Assembly (NCBI GenBank): GCA_027186245.1
Contig: CP114490.1
Location: 10,607,501 to 10,671,500, forward strand
Length of the DNA: 64,000 nt
From: Coriaria nepalensis
Taxonomy: Eukaryota; Streptophyta; Magnoliopsida; Cucurbitales; Coriariaceae
Direction of reading: 5' to 3'
Shown here: positions 30,691 to 43,063 of the stretch, piece after piece
Layout: the number at the start of each line of letters is the position of its first letter
Numbering within the stretch: position 1 is the first letter of the stretch
Translations under genes and position numbers: made by a program
The notes under the pieces: model-generated
The model's input: only the letters and a program-made list of their open reading frames with translations
Databases searched by the model: none
Told to the model about the DNA's origin: nothing

Positions 30691-32640
30691 TGTTAAATAG
30701 TATGTTGTATCCTAAAAAATTCTCACTTCATCCCCAAATGCATATAAGTCACAAACTCGATTTCCAACCTTTCAATAATTCAAAAGGCATTTTCAGAACA
30801 ACCTTGGTTAGAACATGATTCAATACATACATTATAGTTTCAATCTACAAGGATTTACGAAGTTTGGAGTTGCTTTGCATGCTTTCCACCATGTCCAATA
30901 ATGTTTGGTTTCTTTTCTTTGCCATACCATTTTGGTCCGGTGAACCAGACATATTGTATTGGAAAACTATTCCATGCTTTTGAAGAAACTTCTTAAATGG
31001 ATCAGGTGCTTGTTCATTCTCAGTATATTTACTATAATATTCTCCACCTCTATCTGATCTAATGATTTTAATTTTTTTCCCTTATTGTTTCTCTACTTCA
31101 GCTTTAAAAGTCTTAAAAGTACCTTACTTCATTCTTGTCATGAAGCAAGTAGAGATACATGTATTGTGAATAATCATCTATGAAGGAAATGAATTATTTT
31201 TTACCATATGAGTCAATGTCTGGACTACAAATATCTATATGTATGATCTCTAATATATATGAACTCATTTTGGCACCCTTCTTAACTTGTTGGCTTGCAT
31301 TCCTTTATGCAATCCACAGATCTCAAAATCAGTAAAATCCAAAGTACTAAGTACTCCATCATTTACTAATTCTTTTACTTCTTTCTATGGAGATATATCC
31401 CAATCTCCGGTGCCACAACATAGAAGGGTCTTCATTTATAACACATTTCTTAGTGTCAGCGTGAACATGCATTACATTATAATTGGCATCATTTTCTAAA
31501 TTAATGCAATAAGACTATCAAACAATGTATCATTCCCAACTAAATCAGATTTATAAAATAAACTGAAAGATGTTTATGAAAATGTAAAGGAATAACCAAA
31601 TGGTACAAGTCTCGAAACTGAAATCAAATTTCTAGAGAAACTTGGAGTATAAAAGGTCTTTTCTAAATGTAAAATGAAACCACTACTTAAAACTAAACTG
31701 CATGTACCAATAGCCTCCAGATGCGAACACATCTTGTTTCTTGAAAAGATGCATTGTTCACTTCTCATTGGTTTCTTAGATTTTGCAAACCCTACAAGGA
31801 ATTTGAAATGTGGGTTGTTGATCCAGAATCAACTCAGCATGTGTTATATTATCATAAACCATATTAGATTCATATGTAACAAGTGAGATTGGGTAACCTT
31901 TCTTTTCAAGCAATTTTTTATACTTGGTGCAATTCTTCTTCATGTATCCCTTCCTTTTACAAATTAAATATTTGGATTCCCTATTAATGTTAGCTTGAGG
32001 AGATATTTTGTCCTTCCCATTTTGCCTGACTTGCTCTTTATTCTTTCCTTGAACCGTCAAATGTGCACATTAATTCATTGCTTGACCACACATAGTCATT
32101 AATTCATTGATTGACCATTTATCCTTATATGTGTTGTAAGAGATTTTGAAGGGCTCATACTGATGTGGAAGAGTATTCAGCATGTAGTGCATAAGGAAAG
32201 ACTCAAGACATCTCAACCTCAATAGTTTTCAATTGAGTCGCTATCCCTTATCTGCATGATCTGATCACGTACACCTTTAATAATGGTGAGCCTTAAAGAT
32301 GAAAATTTCATGATCAGAGTGCTGGCAAGTGCTTTCTCTGAAGTCTCAAACTGTTCATCAATAGCCTTCAGTAATACCCAGACTTTGTCATGCTGATCAA
32401 CTGAGTCACAAATGTGAGCAGAGATTTTGGTTCTTATAAACATGACAATAAGGCGATTAGATTGCTCCCAAGTGAAGAAGTATTCTGTCATTCCAAACTT
32501 TTTAATTATCACATTTCAGCTCGGGAATATCACATAAATGATTTTACCAATGCAAATCATGTTTCAAGATATGAATCAAATGACATAAATATTGTATGCG
32601 AGCTAGATTTCTTATTCAAGCAAATTCATACATTTACTTT
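30690..32640 (-). mobile_element. Degenerate, truncated Ty1/copia retrotransposon
   Basis: Read on the minus strand, the domains appear in order. Gag (UBN2-type) lies at about 32219-32600 (KVWVLLKAIDEQF, LIMKFSSLRLT, GVRDQIMQ). A broken zinc knuckle is at about 31960-31990 (CKRKGYMKKNC). The GAG-pre-integrase region spans about 31400-31770 (LVLSSGFILHLEKTF, FSRNLISVSRLVPFGY). Integrase remnants run about 30700-31300 down to a PFELLKGWKS-like piece. Stops and shifts interrupt every part. Reverse transcriptase and RNase H are absent, so the 3' half is lost near 30690. The segment 32650-33150 upstream of gag may be the 5' LTR and leader, but no second LTR is available for comparison. Confidence 0.75.
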
Positions 32641-33480
32641 ATGATAAAACTATCATCAAATCATATACCAATTCCTAATTCCTGTGGGAAAATTAAGAAT
32701 ATAATATGATATTCTTGCTGCGTTCCAGAAGACTTGTAAGAAATTATGTGTTGAGATTTGGTTCTTCTAAGCTCTCAAGTGCTCTCTCTTTGATGGTGTA
32801 GATGATGAATGAGAGTTGAGAGCTTGGGGACCAAAAAAGGCTTTAGTTCATTTATAGACAACCTTCCATCAAGGAAGTCTACGTGATCAGTTAACACACA
32901 TTCATGGGGATTTGGGCAGTTACTAAGATCATGGGTAGTTACCAAAAAAGTTAGAAATGAAATCTGATACGAATTGCATCCAATGAAATTAGACTCGCGA
33001 TTTAATGAAATCTCAAAGTACTCAAAAAGTTAGAAATGAAAGAATTCTGCCATGGATTCGAGTAAGGGAGCTTCATGTTGTCGTAAGGAGGAAACAAAGC
33101 CCTAATGAGTAAGATGTTAGCAAATTTGCCCAAAAAATAAAATTAAAACACCAGTTTTTGCATCCAAACAAGCCGTACATTCCTAAAAGGCCTCGTCTTT
33201 TAATGACGTGATATTACGTAAACGTTATAATCTTACACTTAATCATATATTTTATCCGTTTATGAATGAAATATTTACCATTGGTTTAAAAGGTAAAAAA
33301 AAAAAAGAAAAAAAAAACAGTTTTACCTTAGACCAAAGAATAGGAGGTAAAGATATGCGGCCCGTAGAGCGAATCACAAGAGGCCAAAACCCCCAAAAAG
33401 AATTGAAAAAAAAAAAAAAAAAAACAGGAGAGAGAAGAGGGGAGGGGGGCGTTGATGATGTCATTACAAAGATCTTCCTT
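32641..33480. other. Putative copia leader/LTR and PCO promoter side
   Basis: The part from 32650 to 33150 adjoins the gag end of the copia relic and may be LTR. The part from 33150 to 33480 contains poly-A runs at about 33297 and 33404 and leads into the PCO transcript start. No gene is seen. Confidence 0.3.
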
Positions 33481-33624
33481 TTTTTTGCTTCTTCTTCGTC
33501 TTCATCATTTTCTCCTCTCCGTCGTCTACTCGTCTCTCTGCGAAGAAAAGAAAACCATGCGGCGATCCCTCAGTTTATCTGAGGCTCCATAGGTAAGCTA
33601 ATTTTTCTATCACAAATATTTGTT

Positions 33625-33696
<72 letters not shown>

Positions 33697-34439
33697 ACTC
33701 TCCTCTATTTCTCAGTCTTAGATCTCATCCATTGCTTTCGTTTTCCATCTTTTCCTGTTTGTTCATGCGAGTTTGTGTTAAAGTGTTCTTGATTATATAA
33801 CATGCGTGTATGCTGGTCTTCTAGCTTAATTCGGATGATTTCAAGATAAATACTGCAAATTTTTTTTTATAAAGATTTCATCAACTCGGATTTTTCTCGT
33901 AGATTAATTTCTAAAAAGGTAAAATGGTTGATTTTTTCTTTTTCTTTTTTAATTGGGAAAACTCGTGTAAGTTATAGTGGAAGGATTTAGAGAACTTAAA
34001 TAAAGAGAGGAAAAGGAAATGAATAATCGGATGCTCAAATTCCGAAAGATTATTTCTCATTTATTTGTCTTATGGTTATTTTCTTGCATAAACACAGCTT
34101 CCAAACAGAGGAGCTGGACTTGTTTGTCAACCTTTGTCAAAACGTTTCCTTGTTCAATTATTCTTTTGGTAGAAATGCTAGTACTTACAGCTGCCTAACA
34201 CAAATGCTATTTGTGTTTAATTTTTTTTGTTTTTAATTATCTCTTAGGAGCCCAAATTTAATGAGATTAACAGAGAGGATCAATCGCCATGCAGATCTAT
34301 TATTGTTGGTTTGATATGCCGGGAAAGATCAAGTTATTTTCCTGCAATAATTTCCAGTGCTATTGCTGTCAATAAGTTTCTTTGTGAAGGCGTTATCAGC
34401 TTACTGGTTATTCAGTTAAGTTGGTACCGTCTTTGCATC
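33480..34439 (+). promoter_or_regulatory. PCO 5' leader with UTR intron and several uORFs
   Basis: A leader exon ends at 33592 (TAG|GTAAGC) and an intron of 655 bp runs 33593-34247, ending TCTTAG. A 12-codon uORF starts at 33557 (ATGCGGCGATCC) and its stop TAG is the last three bases of the exon (33590-33592). The second leader exon contains at least two more short uORFs, including ATGAGATTAACAG near 34260 and ATGCAGATCTATT near 34290. Several upstream ATGs before the main start at 34440 suggest translational dampening. Confidence 0.5.
33632..33693. repeat. (CT)n microsatellite in PCO 5' UTR intron
   Basis: An almost perfect CT dinucleotide run of about 62 bp near the 5' end of the leader intron. 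Likely length-polymorphic. Confidence 0.95.
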
Positions 34440-37189
34440 ATGCCCTATTATATACAGAGACTTTATAATACTTGCAAAGGTGCATTCTCACCGGATGGAC
34501 CTCTATCTGAAGAAGCCCTTGAAAGAGTTCGAGCTAAATTAGGTATAAATATACATTTTTATATGCATCTTTCATAACCTTACATATATGAGTCTTTCAT
34601 AACCTTATTATATCTTCCGTAAGTAAGTAAAGTAGTCATAGTTTTCTGTGATAGTGTTGTTGGACTTTTAGATTATATCAGATTATCTATTTTAGACATT
34701 TAGTTGCATACTTGATATGTGGATAAGATGCTACACGAAAGGAACTTTCTGTTCAACACAAGATACTGTCCATTAAATCACATGAAATTACAAAGCTAGG
34801 TAGTATTAAGGTAATAGAGAATTAGGTGTCAGATTTACTTTTATTTATTTAGGGTGCATTTGAGAGCACTTAGTTTTTGTCCAGTTTGGGTTCAAGGCTA
34901 GTTCGGACCCGCTATATCCGCATTGAGCCCATGATATATAACAAATCTAAACGTCGGTTTAATAAGTCTACCTAAATGGAGCCTTTTAGTAATTAATTGA
35001 TTTTCTAAGGCTATGATCTGTCCAACCATTTACTATATTTTGATATGACGAAAATAATTTGCCACTTCGGATTGTCTTTCTGTGGGGAGAAGAAATCACC
35101 CTTGGGGGTCTACTAGACTTATGTATTTCATGTGTGGTTACTTGATCCGTCCTGCTTAATTGCTTGAAATCCAATAACTATGGCCTATACGGTTGAAACT
35201 TGAAGGATGATTTAGAAACTTTAAGAGACATGAATGCCTAATCTTTTCCTCTCTAACAGTTACACTTCTGCTCAAAAATGATTTTTTTTTTCCAAATGGA
35301 ATCAATTCATGGAGATATTTTAGCAGTCTGAGTGGATGTGAATCTGCAAAGGCATTGCATGTCTACAAAGCATGAGGTTCTAAAGAGGCCAGTGACTGAT
35401 CATTAGTATCATTTGGAAGTTTCATTTTCCTCATCATTCTACAAATATGTTTAGACATCTTTATGGTTAAAGATATGCTCTAGTTTCCATATATCTATGG
35501 TGATCTTATTGTAGGTTGCGAGTCTATATCTGTGCAGTTTTCACTCAATAGTCAATCATGTATGACTTTATGCTTTGAATTGTTTCTATCTTATTATTTG
35601 CGGCCTTAGAGATTCTGTACTCCAGAAATTGTGGTCCCAACTTTCAGCAATTTAATTTGTGTGAAATTCTAAATTTTGGGATTTTGTTAAATCTACTATT
35701 TCTACCTTATATTTGCTTGACATCATACCATAAGTGCTATTTTATATCTAATACCCACTGTTTTCCTGTAGTTTTGCAATTTTTAACTTGAGGAACTTTA
35801 ATTTCAGAAAAAATCAAGCCTTCTGATGTAGGCCTCGAACAGGAGGCACAAGTGGTTCGTAATTGGTCAGTACCAGTGCATGAAAGTAATGGGAGCTTTC
35901 GATCACCACCACCAATTAAATACCTGCATCTTCATGAGTGTGATAACTTTTCTGTGAGCACTGCCTTACAATCATTTTATATTAGTTTTTGATATAAACG
36001 ACTTGAAACTTAACTCTCATAAGTTTCTTCACTGTTGGGGTGCCATTAAGACTTGAAATCTACAGGGACTTACTCTTACTTGATAACTTTGCAGATCGGA
36101 ATTTTCTGCATGCCGCCTTCTTCTGTCTTACCTCTTCACAACCACCCCGGAATGACTGTGTTAAGCAAACTCATTTATGGTTCAATGTATGTCAATTCAT
36201 ACGACTGGCTTGATTCAACAGTACCCGATGATCCTTCCGAAGGTTAGTTTCTTTGTTTGTTTTTCACCCCCAGATAATGTAGTAAAAACCGCAAGAAGGC
36301 ATTTTCTTGTCTTTAAGGGTTTTCCAGATTAGGAAAATGGTTTTTCTTTTTCTTTCCTTGTCTAAAATTTTCAGCCTTTTTTTTTTTTTTTTGCGCTATG
36401 TACTGCTTCTCGTTTTGCAGCAAGACCTGCCAATCTAGTTAAAGATATGGAGATGACAGCACCTAGTCCAACTACAGTTTTGTACCCAACAAGTGGAGGC
36501 AATATCCATACATTCCGAGCACTAACCCCCTGTGCCATATTTGACATTCTCACTCCACCTTACTCATCTGAACATGGACGTCACTGTACTTATTTTCGTA
36601 AATCGCCAAAAAAGGATCTTCCTGGTACAAAAAATTTCAATATATTATTCCCATTGTTATGATTTCTGTGAACTATAATAAAGCATATATTAAGTTGGCA
36701 TGTTCAATAGAGACACATACTCTAGCAGTATATTAGAATTCCTCATGTGAAAGTCGAATGGGAAATTCTTGTAAGATAAGGAGTATTCAGTTACATATCC
36801 TATGTGGCATTTTCTGATTGATACGAGAATATATAGTTACTACACAATCACAAACCTTGGAACTAATAATCTCCATAGAGAATATGCCATGTAGGGTAGA
36901 GAGAGAGAGCAAATCTAATCTTTATGTTATCTAATTTTGTTTTATCCGACTTGGTGTTTTCTGATTGTTTTGAGAGTATGCAGTTTCATACACTTGATCG
37001 TGTCATACACTTGATCTATGCAAGAAAAATCTAGGAAATAATAATATAACTGATACGTTTTATTATGAAGGTGAGCTCGAGTTGGACGGAGTTACAGTTA
37101 GCAACATTATCTGGTTAGAGGAATTCCAACTGCCTGATGACTTTGTGATTCGTAGAGGGCTGTACAAGGGACCGGTTATAAGAACTTGA
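34440..37189 (+). CDS. PCO4: Plant cysteine oxidase, PCO4/PCO5 type
   Basis: Five coding exons: 34440-34542, 35808-35953, 36095-36242, 36421-36624 and 37071-37189. They sum to 240 codons, giving 239 residues, against 241 recalled for Arabidopsis PCO4. The protein starts [13 protein letters not shown] and ends GPVIRT, both characteristic. Iron ligands are His98 and His100 in PLHNHPGM and His162 in GGNIHTF; the region [20 protein letters not shown] follows. These thiol dioxygenases oxidise the N-terminal Cys of group VII ERF factors (and VRN2, ZPR2) with O2, feeding them into the Arg/N-degron pathway, so they act as oxygen sensors. It lacks the longer N-terminus of the hypoxia-induced PCO1/2, which supports the PCO4/5 clade. 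All introns are GT-AG. Intron 1 (1265 bp) holds a MITE-like insertion. Confidence 0.96.
34852..34983. repeat. MITE-like repeat in PCO intron 1
   Basis: A roughly 130-bp segment begins AGGGTGCATTTGAG and ends CTACCTAAATGGAGCCTT, whose reverse complement begins AAGGCTCCATTTAGG, so the ends are imperfect inverted repeats. The right half resembles 895-965 and 1325-1410 (AAGT(C/T)TAC or ATATCTACCCAAATGCAGCC words), so it belongs to a small dispersed family. Confidence 0.45.
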
Positions 37190-37270
37190 GAGTAATTCTT
37201 ATTTTCCATGTAGTGTTATATCTTTTGATTCAATTTGGGCTGTGGAATTGTTTAGTAACCAAATTTAGAT

Positions 37271-38191
37271 CCGGTTAAAAAAGATGAGTTGTTGGCTGTA
37301 TGAGCTCTAAGGCATATCTGGCTTGTACATATTTGATAAACAAAACATACTCTCCCTCCTCTTTTTCTCTCTCTTTTCTCCTTTTGATGAAAACGAACCA
37401 GGTCCTTGTAAAGGAAGTCTTGTGGACCCCAATGCACGAAGAGAGTACATCCCCTTTCACCGGGTGTCAGATGAGGCTCTGTGGGGCCCATTAGCCTTTG
37501 CTAGATATATATCTGATGCAAGAAGGTAATTTTGTTTCGAGTATGACTTATTAACTATTCTAAACCGATGATTCGAACATGAATGGGTGCAGGATGTATG
37601 AATTTGTCGTCAGGAGAGATACAGTTCATGATGTAGGACAGTAGGAGATACCTTATGAAAAAATGTAACTTTTGTGGACCTGGTTCATAATTTTGTTGAC
37701 CAGACCATGAATGGGTGCCATATAAAAATGGAGTAAATATGTTTTGACAAAGATACCCTTGAATATATAGGAGCTTACTATTAGGTCTGGTCCAAAAAAA
37801 GTCAAGATGTTATTATTAGTCTACATCATTTTATAGCAGCATTGGGTTGCGTTACGTTACGCTAATGAATTATTGAATTTACTTAATATAGAAAGTCAAG
37901 ATGTTATTAGTCTACATCTGAAAATTCAAAAAAGTATGATTTTTTTTTTTAATTTTAATAATTACATTTCTTTTAGTCATCGGTGAATTAAAATGTTCAG
38001 TAGTAATGACTAATGATAATTTAGACAAACTTAGGATCACGCAAGGACATAGATATCCCCCACCGGATTGTCGAACATTTGAGGAGTTTCCGGTTAAAAA
38101 AGATGAGTTGGTTAAATTAGCCATGGAAAATTAATCTTCTTGTTGGCTGTATGAGCTCTAGGCATACTTGGCAGCTTGTTTACATATTTGA
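37271..38191. repeat. Direct repeats flanking an orphan gene fragment
   Basis: CCGGTTAAAAAAGATGAGTT, then TTGGCTGTATGAGCTCTA, a GGCATA word and ACATATTTGAT, occurs at 37271-37336 and again at 38090-38191. The second copy has about 31 extra bases between the first two words. The first copy falls in the expected 3' UTR of the PCO gene. The intervening 750 bp contains the gene fragment at 37402-37644 and a smaller internal repeat (GTCAAGATGTTATTA at 37801 and 37895). Confidence 0.75.
37402..37644 (+). pseudogene. Orphan two-exon C-terminal gene fragment, unidentified
   Basis: Two exon-like pieces join in frame: 37402-37525, after a pyrimidine-rich tract and CAG and ending AG|GTAATT, and 37593-37644, after GTGCAG and ending TAG. 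The joined reading contains GPCKGSLVDPNARREYIPFH, then RVSDEALWGPLAFARYISDA, then RRMYEFVVRRDTVHDVGQ and a stop. The composition and clean splice sites look like the C-terminus of a conserved protein, but I do not recognise the family. No upstream exons or promoter are visible, so I treat it as a captured or duplicated fragment. It lies between the direct repeats at 37271 and 38090. Confidence 0.5.
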
Positions 38192-38719
38192 TCCTCTGAT
38201 CCATCTCTTTACCTTTATTGGCCTCACCACAAAACTATAATCTGAGCAGCGACCAAAAGGTTTCTGCTTACATGCCAATGTTAGAATTTGTTTCATAGAG
38301 ACTATCATTCTATCATATAGGCAAAAGTCCAAATTCAGATAAATCATTGTTGCCCGTTTAACAAAATCCTCCGATCCCAGTCCAGTTTAGGCGATCTGAG
38401 TAAAGATGGTTTGAAATTTTGTTAATAAAGATAGCTTAATGGTCTAAGGTACTAGATTTAAGCTCTTAACCTCAATGATACTTAGTTAATTTGTTACTTT
38501 GTCTAAGTAATTGTAGTGTACTTATTATTTTTTGAAGTTCTTCGGGTTTTGATTTAGATGCACTTATTTATTTTCAACTTTAGATTTGAGCATACAAATT
38601 ACAGCTAAAGTACATCATTCTAAGTATCTGTGTAGTCATATGAAAAATTCTAGTGTCTTGTATAAGAATTTTATACGAACTTTTTTTCTTTACAAGTTAC
38701 AAATAATTGGTACCTTCAT

Positions 38720-39199
38720 CTACAACCTCACAAAGAATTTTCTGGAGACATCCGAGTTGCTCCGTAAAATTCTTGCATTGAATGATGATGGGTATGACTT
38801 TTTCTGATAACTAGAAATGATCGGTAATGTACGTTGCAGCCAAGAATCTGATGGAGATTTCAGTACAGGTAGTGCCCGAAAAAGTTTAGGATCAGAATGA
38901 TCTTCTTTTGTTGCCACCTTCATAGGTGAAGAACTTGAATCTGAATTAGGATTTGAATTCCGGGATTTGACCTTATACTCAGCATCTATGTACAAAGTTT
39001 TCTCAACCACTTGAAAATCTACCTTTCTTATCACCTCTACAATATTCTCTTTTGGTTTTCCTGGGGCTTCCTCCCATTGAAAAGGAACTGAATTACCAGG
39101 TTTTCGACTCTCAATGGATGATTTTGACATGGGCACGGTTGATGATAACCGTCGGACGGAGAGAATCGGTTGATGTAAGTTCAACTGTCTTCCATCCAT
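38720..39199 (-). CDS. Short DUF688-like protein, possibly truncated
   Basis: The single open frame of 159 residues starts MDGRQLNLHQPILSVRRLSS and carries KPGNSVPFQWEEAPGKPKE at about residues 33-51. It has LKSPSDSWLQRTLP in the C-terminal half (about residues 114-127). These three blocks are the hallmarks of the plant DUF688 family, whose function is unknown. Family members I recall are usually longer, 250 residues or more, so this may be a short paralogue or a truncated copy; the frame ends at TAG with no obvious splice donor. It is serine-rich, with no signal peptide or membrane segment. It lies tail to tail with the PCO gene region. Confidence 0.6.
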   Translation of the reverse strand: MDGRQLNLHQPILSVRRLSSTVPMSKSSIESRKPGNSVPFQWEEAPGKPKENIVEVIRKVDFQVVEKTLYIDAEYKVKSRNSNPNSDSSSSPMKVATKEDHSDPKLFRALPVLKSPSDSWLQRTLPIISSYQKKSYPSSFNARILRSNSDVSRKFFVRL

Positions 39200-39779
39200 T
39201 TTGTATTGTGATTTGTTTTAGCAGTAACATTGAAAATTTGAAAAAGAGAGTTATTTTATACCTAGGCAATATTTTCAGTAGTATAATATAATCATCAATG
39301 TGTGAGAGAAAGAGAGACAGAGGACAAGATAAGGAATAAAAGGGAGAAAGAAGGAGAGAGGTTAAGGATAAAGTATAAACTAGTTTGTACTCTTGGTGTT
39401 AAAATTTGCAAGCTTTTACAAGAAAGAAAAAAGTGAAGTACAATTTTTCCATGGGAACAAGCTTAGGATCAGGTACTCTTCCCTTCATGCTAAGAACAAA
39501 GAAGGGTCCCACCGGATTGTGGAAATCAGAAAGGAGAGAATGATGAAAATAATTGCTTCGTTAAATTACTTTGAATGTATACAGTGACTATATATAGCAA
39601 ACTAGAATAAACGGTAAGAAAATAAATGTTAGGCTAAATTTGTGTGAGCTTGGTTATACGTGGGAAGTATTACTCCTGATGATTATTTGACTGTTGAGTA
39701 ATTGTTGGGATTGCTTGTATGCCTGTTGATTGCACTTATTTCTTTAGCTGATTTTGTGCTTGATTGTTGCCTTGATGAT

Positions 39780-40240
39780 GTGGCTGAATTATTTCTATAG
39801 GCCCCCTCAAGATCAATGGGAAAGAAGCGACGTTGAGCTTGCTTTGAATGCGAAGAAATCATGAGGCCATTAAAGTTTTTTTGAGAATGTTGGCCAGTTG
39901 ATCTTGGTCGGATATGAAACGAACAAAAAATAACTTATGAGTGACCTTTTCGCGAATAAAGTGAAAATCAATGGCGGTGTGTTTAGTAGGAGCATGATTA
40001 ATTAGGTTGGGCGCAATATAAGCGGCGCTAGTATTGTCACACTACAAAGTCAGTGATAATTTATATTGAAGACTTAGTTATTGAAGAAGGCTTTGTAGCC
40101 ATAAAATTTCGGTGGTACAGTTGACCATGACATTGTACCCAATTTCAATACTTGATCGAGCAAGAGGACCAAGAGATGATGTTGGATCCAAGAAGAACAA
40201 GGTAACTCGTGAAGGAGCGAATGTTGTGAGAAAAGATATG
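39780..40240 (-). mobile_element. Ty1/copia RNase H fragment
   Basis: The minus strand encodes a decayed RNase H tail: an SSIEIGYNVMVNCTTEILWL block (normally RSSTEAEYR...), then a broken CDN-S-AAYIAPNLINHAPTKHT stretch, then HFIREKV and FISDQDQLANILKK. It has stops and frame breaks and no LTR is identified. The GC of the intact RNase H part is higher than the flanks. Confidence 0.65.
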
Positions 40241-40279
40241 CACACATGATAACAAAAGTAATATTTAAAAATTTTCAAA

Positions 40280-41410
40280 TCTTATTCTAAGTATGGATAA
40301 TTTCCTAGCATGATCGTCATACAATATTCATGTATTTCATATACAAGTATTTTATAGAAAAATACAATAAATTTTATGAATTTAAATTATAAGTTTAGGG
40401 TGAAAGATATTTTAACTTGATGAGCAAACTACTATAAACCCTCTTGCAATTCGAATTAGAGAGATGATGTGAGATACACATGTGTGTTCATATTCTAACC
40501 GTAATCCACATAATTTATTCACGCTCAATTAATTTTGTACCAAAAATTTCAATATATAAAATAATAGGTTCAAAAAAAAGAGATGGAAAAGTTTTTTCTC
40601 TCTCAAGTTTCGGGCAGGAGAAAGACCAATTCCATAGGAGATTTTCGGCCACCCTAAACTTAAGGCCCGGAAAGGTCAAAAAGCCCACAAATCTAACAAA
40701 TCAATCAACCCATCAGCGAAACAAACAATCAAAATCTTACTATAAAGGGCGATTAACTCCCCCAACTACCTTATTCGCCCATTGGGGGTATAAAGGGCAA
40801 TTAACACACCCCCTTCAAAAATTAATGAGTGATTAACCACCCATTAGTTTAAGAGGTGGATTAATGATGATAAATATAAGGGCCTTATGGGCCTTTTTTG
40901 TTGGGTTGCTTGCTTGTGATGAATCAAAACTATTAGGATATATTATTATTTTAATCTAATTTTTATAAATTTATTTATATATTAAGATAAATGATATAAT
41001 AATCGTATATATCTGAATTATTAATAATTAAAAAATTAATTTTTCCTTTTAATATTTTTCAAAAATTTATATTTATTAATTTTTCCCCCAAATTTTGATT
41101 TTAATTTATTTTTCCTTTTTCTTCATCCAAACTAATAATTCCTATTAATTTTTGTTTTTTTAAATTTATTTACAATATAAAAAAAGAAAAAACATAAAGG
41201 CGTATGTATTTAATTCATTTTCATCCTCTATACATATATACAGTAGTAGTACGCGAATCTCGAAAAATTTATACGAATCAAACGATGATTAAGTTGTAAG
41301 CTTGTCCTCCTTCAACATCAAATTTAAATTACAAAGAAGAAAGGGGGGAAGGAGTGGACGTTGAGGTGCCACCCGATCACAATCACCCCTCCTGTCCCAC
41401 GTGATTCACC

Positions 41411-41455
<45 letters not shown>

Positions 41456-41470
41456 AAAACAAAAATGTAT
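40280..41470. other. Intergenic, upstream of the Raf-like kinase gene
   Basis: AT-rich except for a moderately GC-rich part at 40600-40880, which includes a local duplication (ATTAAC-CCCC words and TATAAAGGGC at about 40740 and 40790). A CT microsatellite of about 42 bp at 41413-41454 lies just upstream of the expected transcript start. Confidence 0.5.
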
Positions 41471-43063
41471 ATATGAAGAGCTTTCTCTCACCTACTTCCG
41501 TTTTCTCTCTCTTCGGTCTCTCTCCCCGTTCAGAAGATTGTTTTCCCTCCTTTTCCTGTGGAAAAATCTGAGGGAGTTTGATGCGAGCGAGGGGATGAGA
41601 CATTGGAAGCGTACAGGATTGAGCTCTACGAGGCTCATTCTACGCGAAAGGAGATTGGAATTCGGATTATCTTTCGATCTGCAGGTAGCGTAAAATACCT
41701 TCTTTCGTTCTTTCTTTTTCCTCCTTTCGATTGCGTGGATCTCGGCTTGATTCTTTGGCTGTTCTTTCTTTCTTTTTAATTTTAATTTTAGTTTTTTTTT
41801 TGGGCGATTCTGAGTTTTTTCGGATCGAAGCAAGTTTTGTTTTTTTTGGGAGCTCTTGGATAGTTCATAGTTGCTGGATTTTATTCTTATTCTTTTTTAT
41901 ATTAAGTAATTTGGTTGAGATTGCATTTTCTTTGATTATGGCGGTAGGTTTTGATGAGGCGAGATTAGAGCGAGTCAGGTATTTAGAGGGAAGTGGATTC
42001 ATTTCAGCATTTTGTCATTAGTTATTTGGATGCTATTTTAGTATGAGAATTTATCAGTCTAACATGTAAAGAAATGAAGTCATTAAGGATTTACTATTCG
42101 AAGCATGAGGTGAAGTCAAGTCGGAATTAATTTCATGCTTTGGGGAGGAATACAATTTGAAACATGTCAAGTCCGTCTGTCTGTGGCTTCTTAAGTTTGT
42201 ATGTTGCAACTTGCGGGCTTGAGAACAAGCGTCATTCTGGGGAATAAGAAATTGTTTTAGGGTTTCAGGATACTGCAATTTTATTCTAATCAGACATTTA
42301 TGATCTTTGGCATACCAAGTTTGCAGTCAAAGTTCTCTTTTTCTTGTGAAGAATGGAAATGTAGGATGAGAACGTGATTATGCTACGAGTTACAAGTCAG
42401 TCTAGAAATTGTGCTGACTGAGGGGTTATATTTGGTCCTATACCTTTGACTTTTTAGAAAAAATTTAACCGTTGCAGTTCAATTATCTGAGTGCATTTGG
42501 AGACATTTGAAATTGGCTTTGTTGACTAGTTATCAAATTGGCCTATCTGGATGATCAGAAATGTTGTAACCTTGAGATGATCTGGAAGTGATTTCCGTCC
42601 TCTCATGGAAATGATTTTGCATTGGAAACTTTTTCGTGGTTCAAGCGCTTTTCTGCTGCTTGATTGGGGGCTGACAATTGAGGTGGGTGGTGGCCTGTGT
42701 TAAAAGATAAGTTGGTAGAGCGGGTGATCCCTTAATGTTTTCATTATGAAATACTCTCACTCCATAGAGTCACTGGCTAGTTCATAGGTGTCACTAAATC
42801 ATTGTTGCTTATTATTTTGACTCAAACCATTTTCACAATTTCTGTTTATTTGTCCTGGATTTTGCTCTTTGATTGAAAATTTGTGATCTTCATACATATT
42901 TCTTGGTTCAAAACTCATGCTCTCTGAATTCTCCTTGCTTCTTCCCTACTATGATGATTTTCTGGATTTCATTCTGGTTATTCTCCCAGTCTCTTTCTTT
43001 CAATAGTTAAACTATTTTTTTACTCTGATTTACAGGTCGTAGGTCTTGGGAAAATGGTTTTAA
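41471..43063 (+). promoter_or_regulatory. Raf-like kinase 5' leader with long intron and spliced uORF
   Basis: The leader exon ends at 41684 (GCAG|GTAGCG) and the intron runs 41685-43035 (1351 bp, ends TTTACAG). An ATG at 41595 opens a uORF that reads MRHWKRTGLSSTR... to the donor (30 codons). Across the splice it continues VVGLGKMVLNA and stops at 43069-43071. That stop overlaps the main ATG at 43064 in a different frame. A shorter 6-codon uORF starts at 41581. If the second in-frame Met (43076) is the real start, the long uORF ends 4 bases before it. Confidence 0.55.

Noticed and set aside
33208..33582. 124-codon frame ahead of the PCO gene
   Set aside because: It spans poly-A runs and the PCO leader; the peptide is low complexity and breaks the PCO transcript model.
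41492..41833. Minus-strand 113-codon frame over the kinase leader
   Set aside because: It is the reverse of the CT/T-rich leader and intron start, giving Lys/Arg/Glu-rich low complexity; a shadow.
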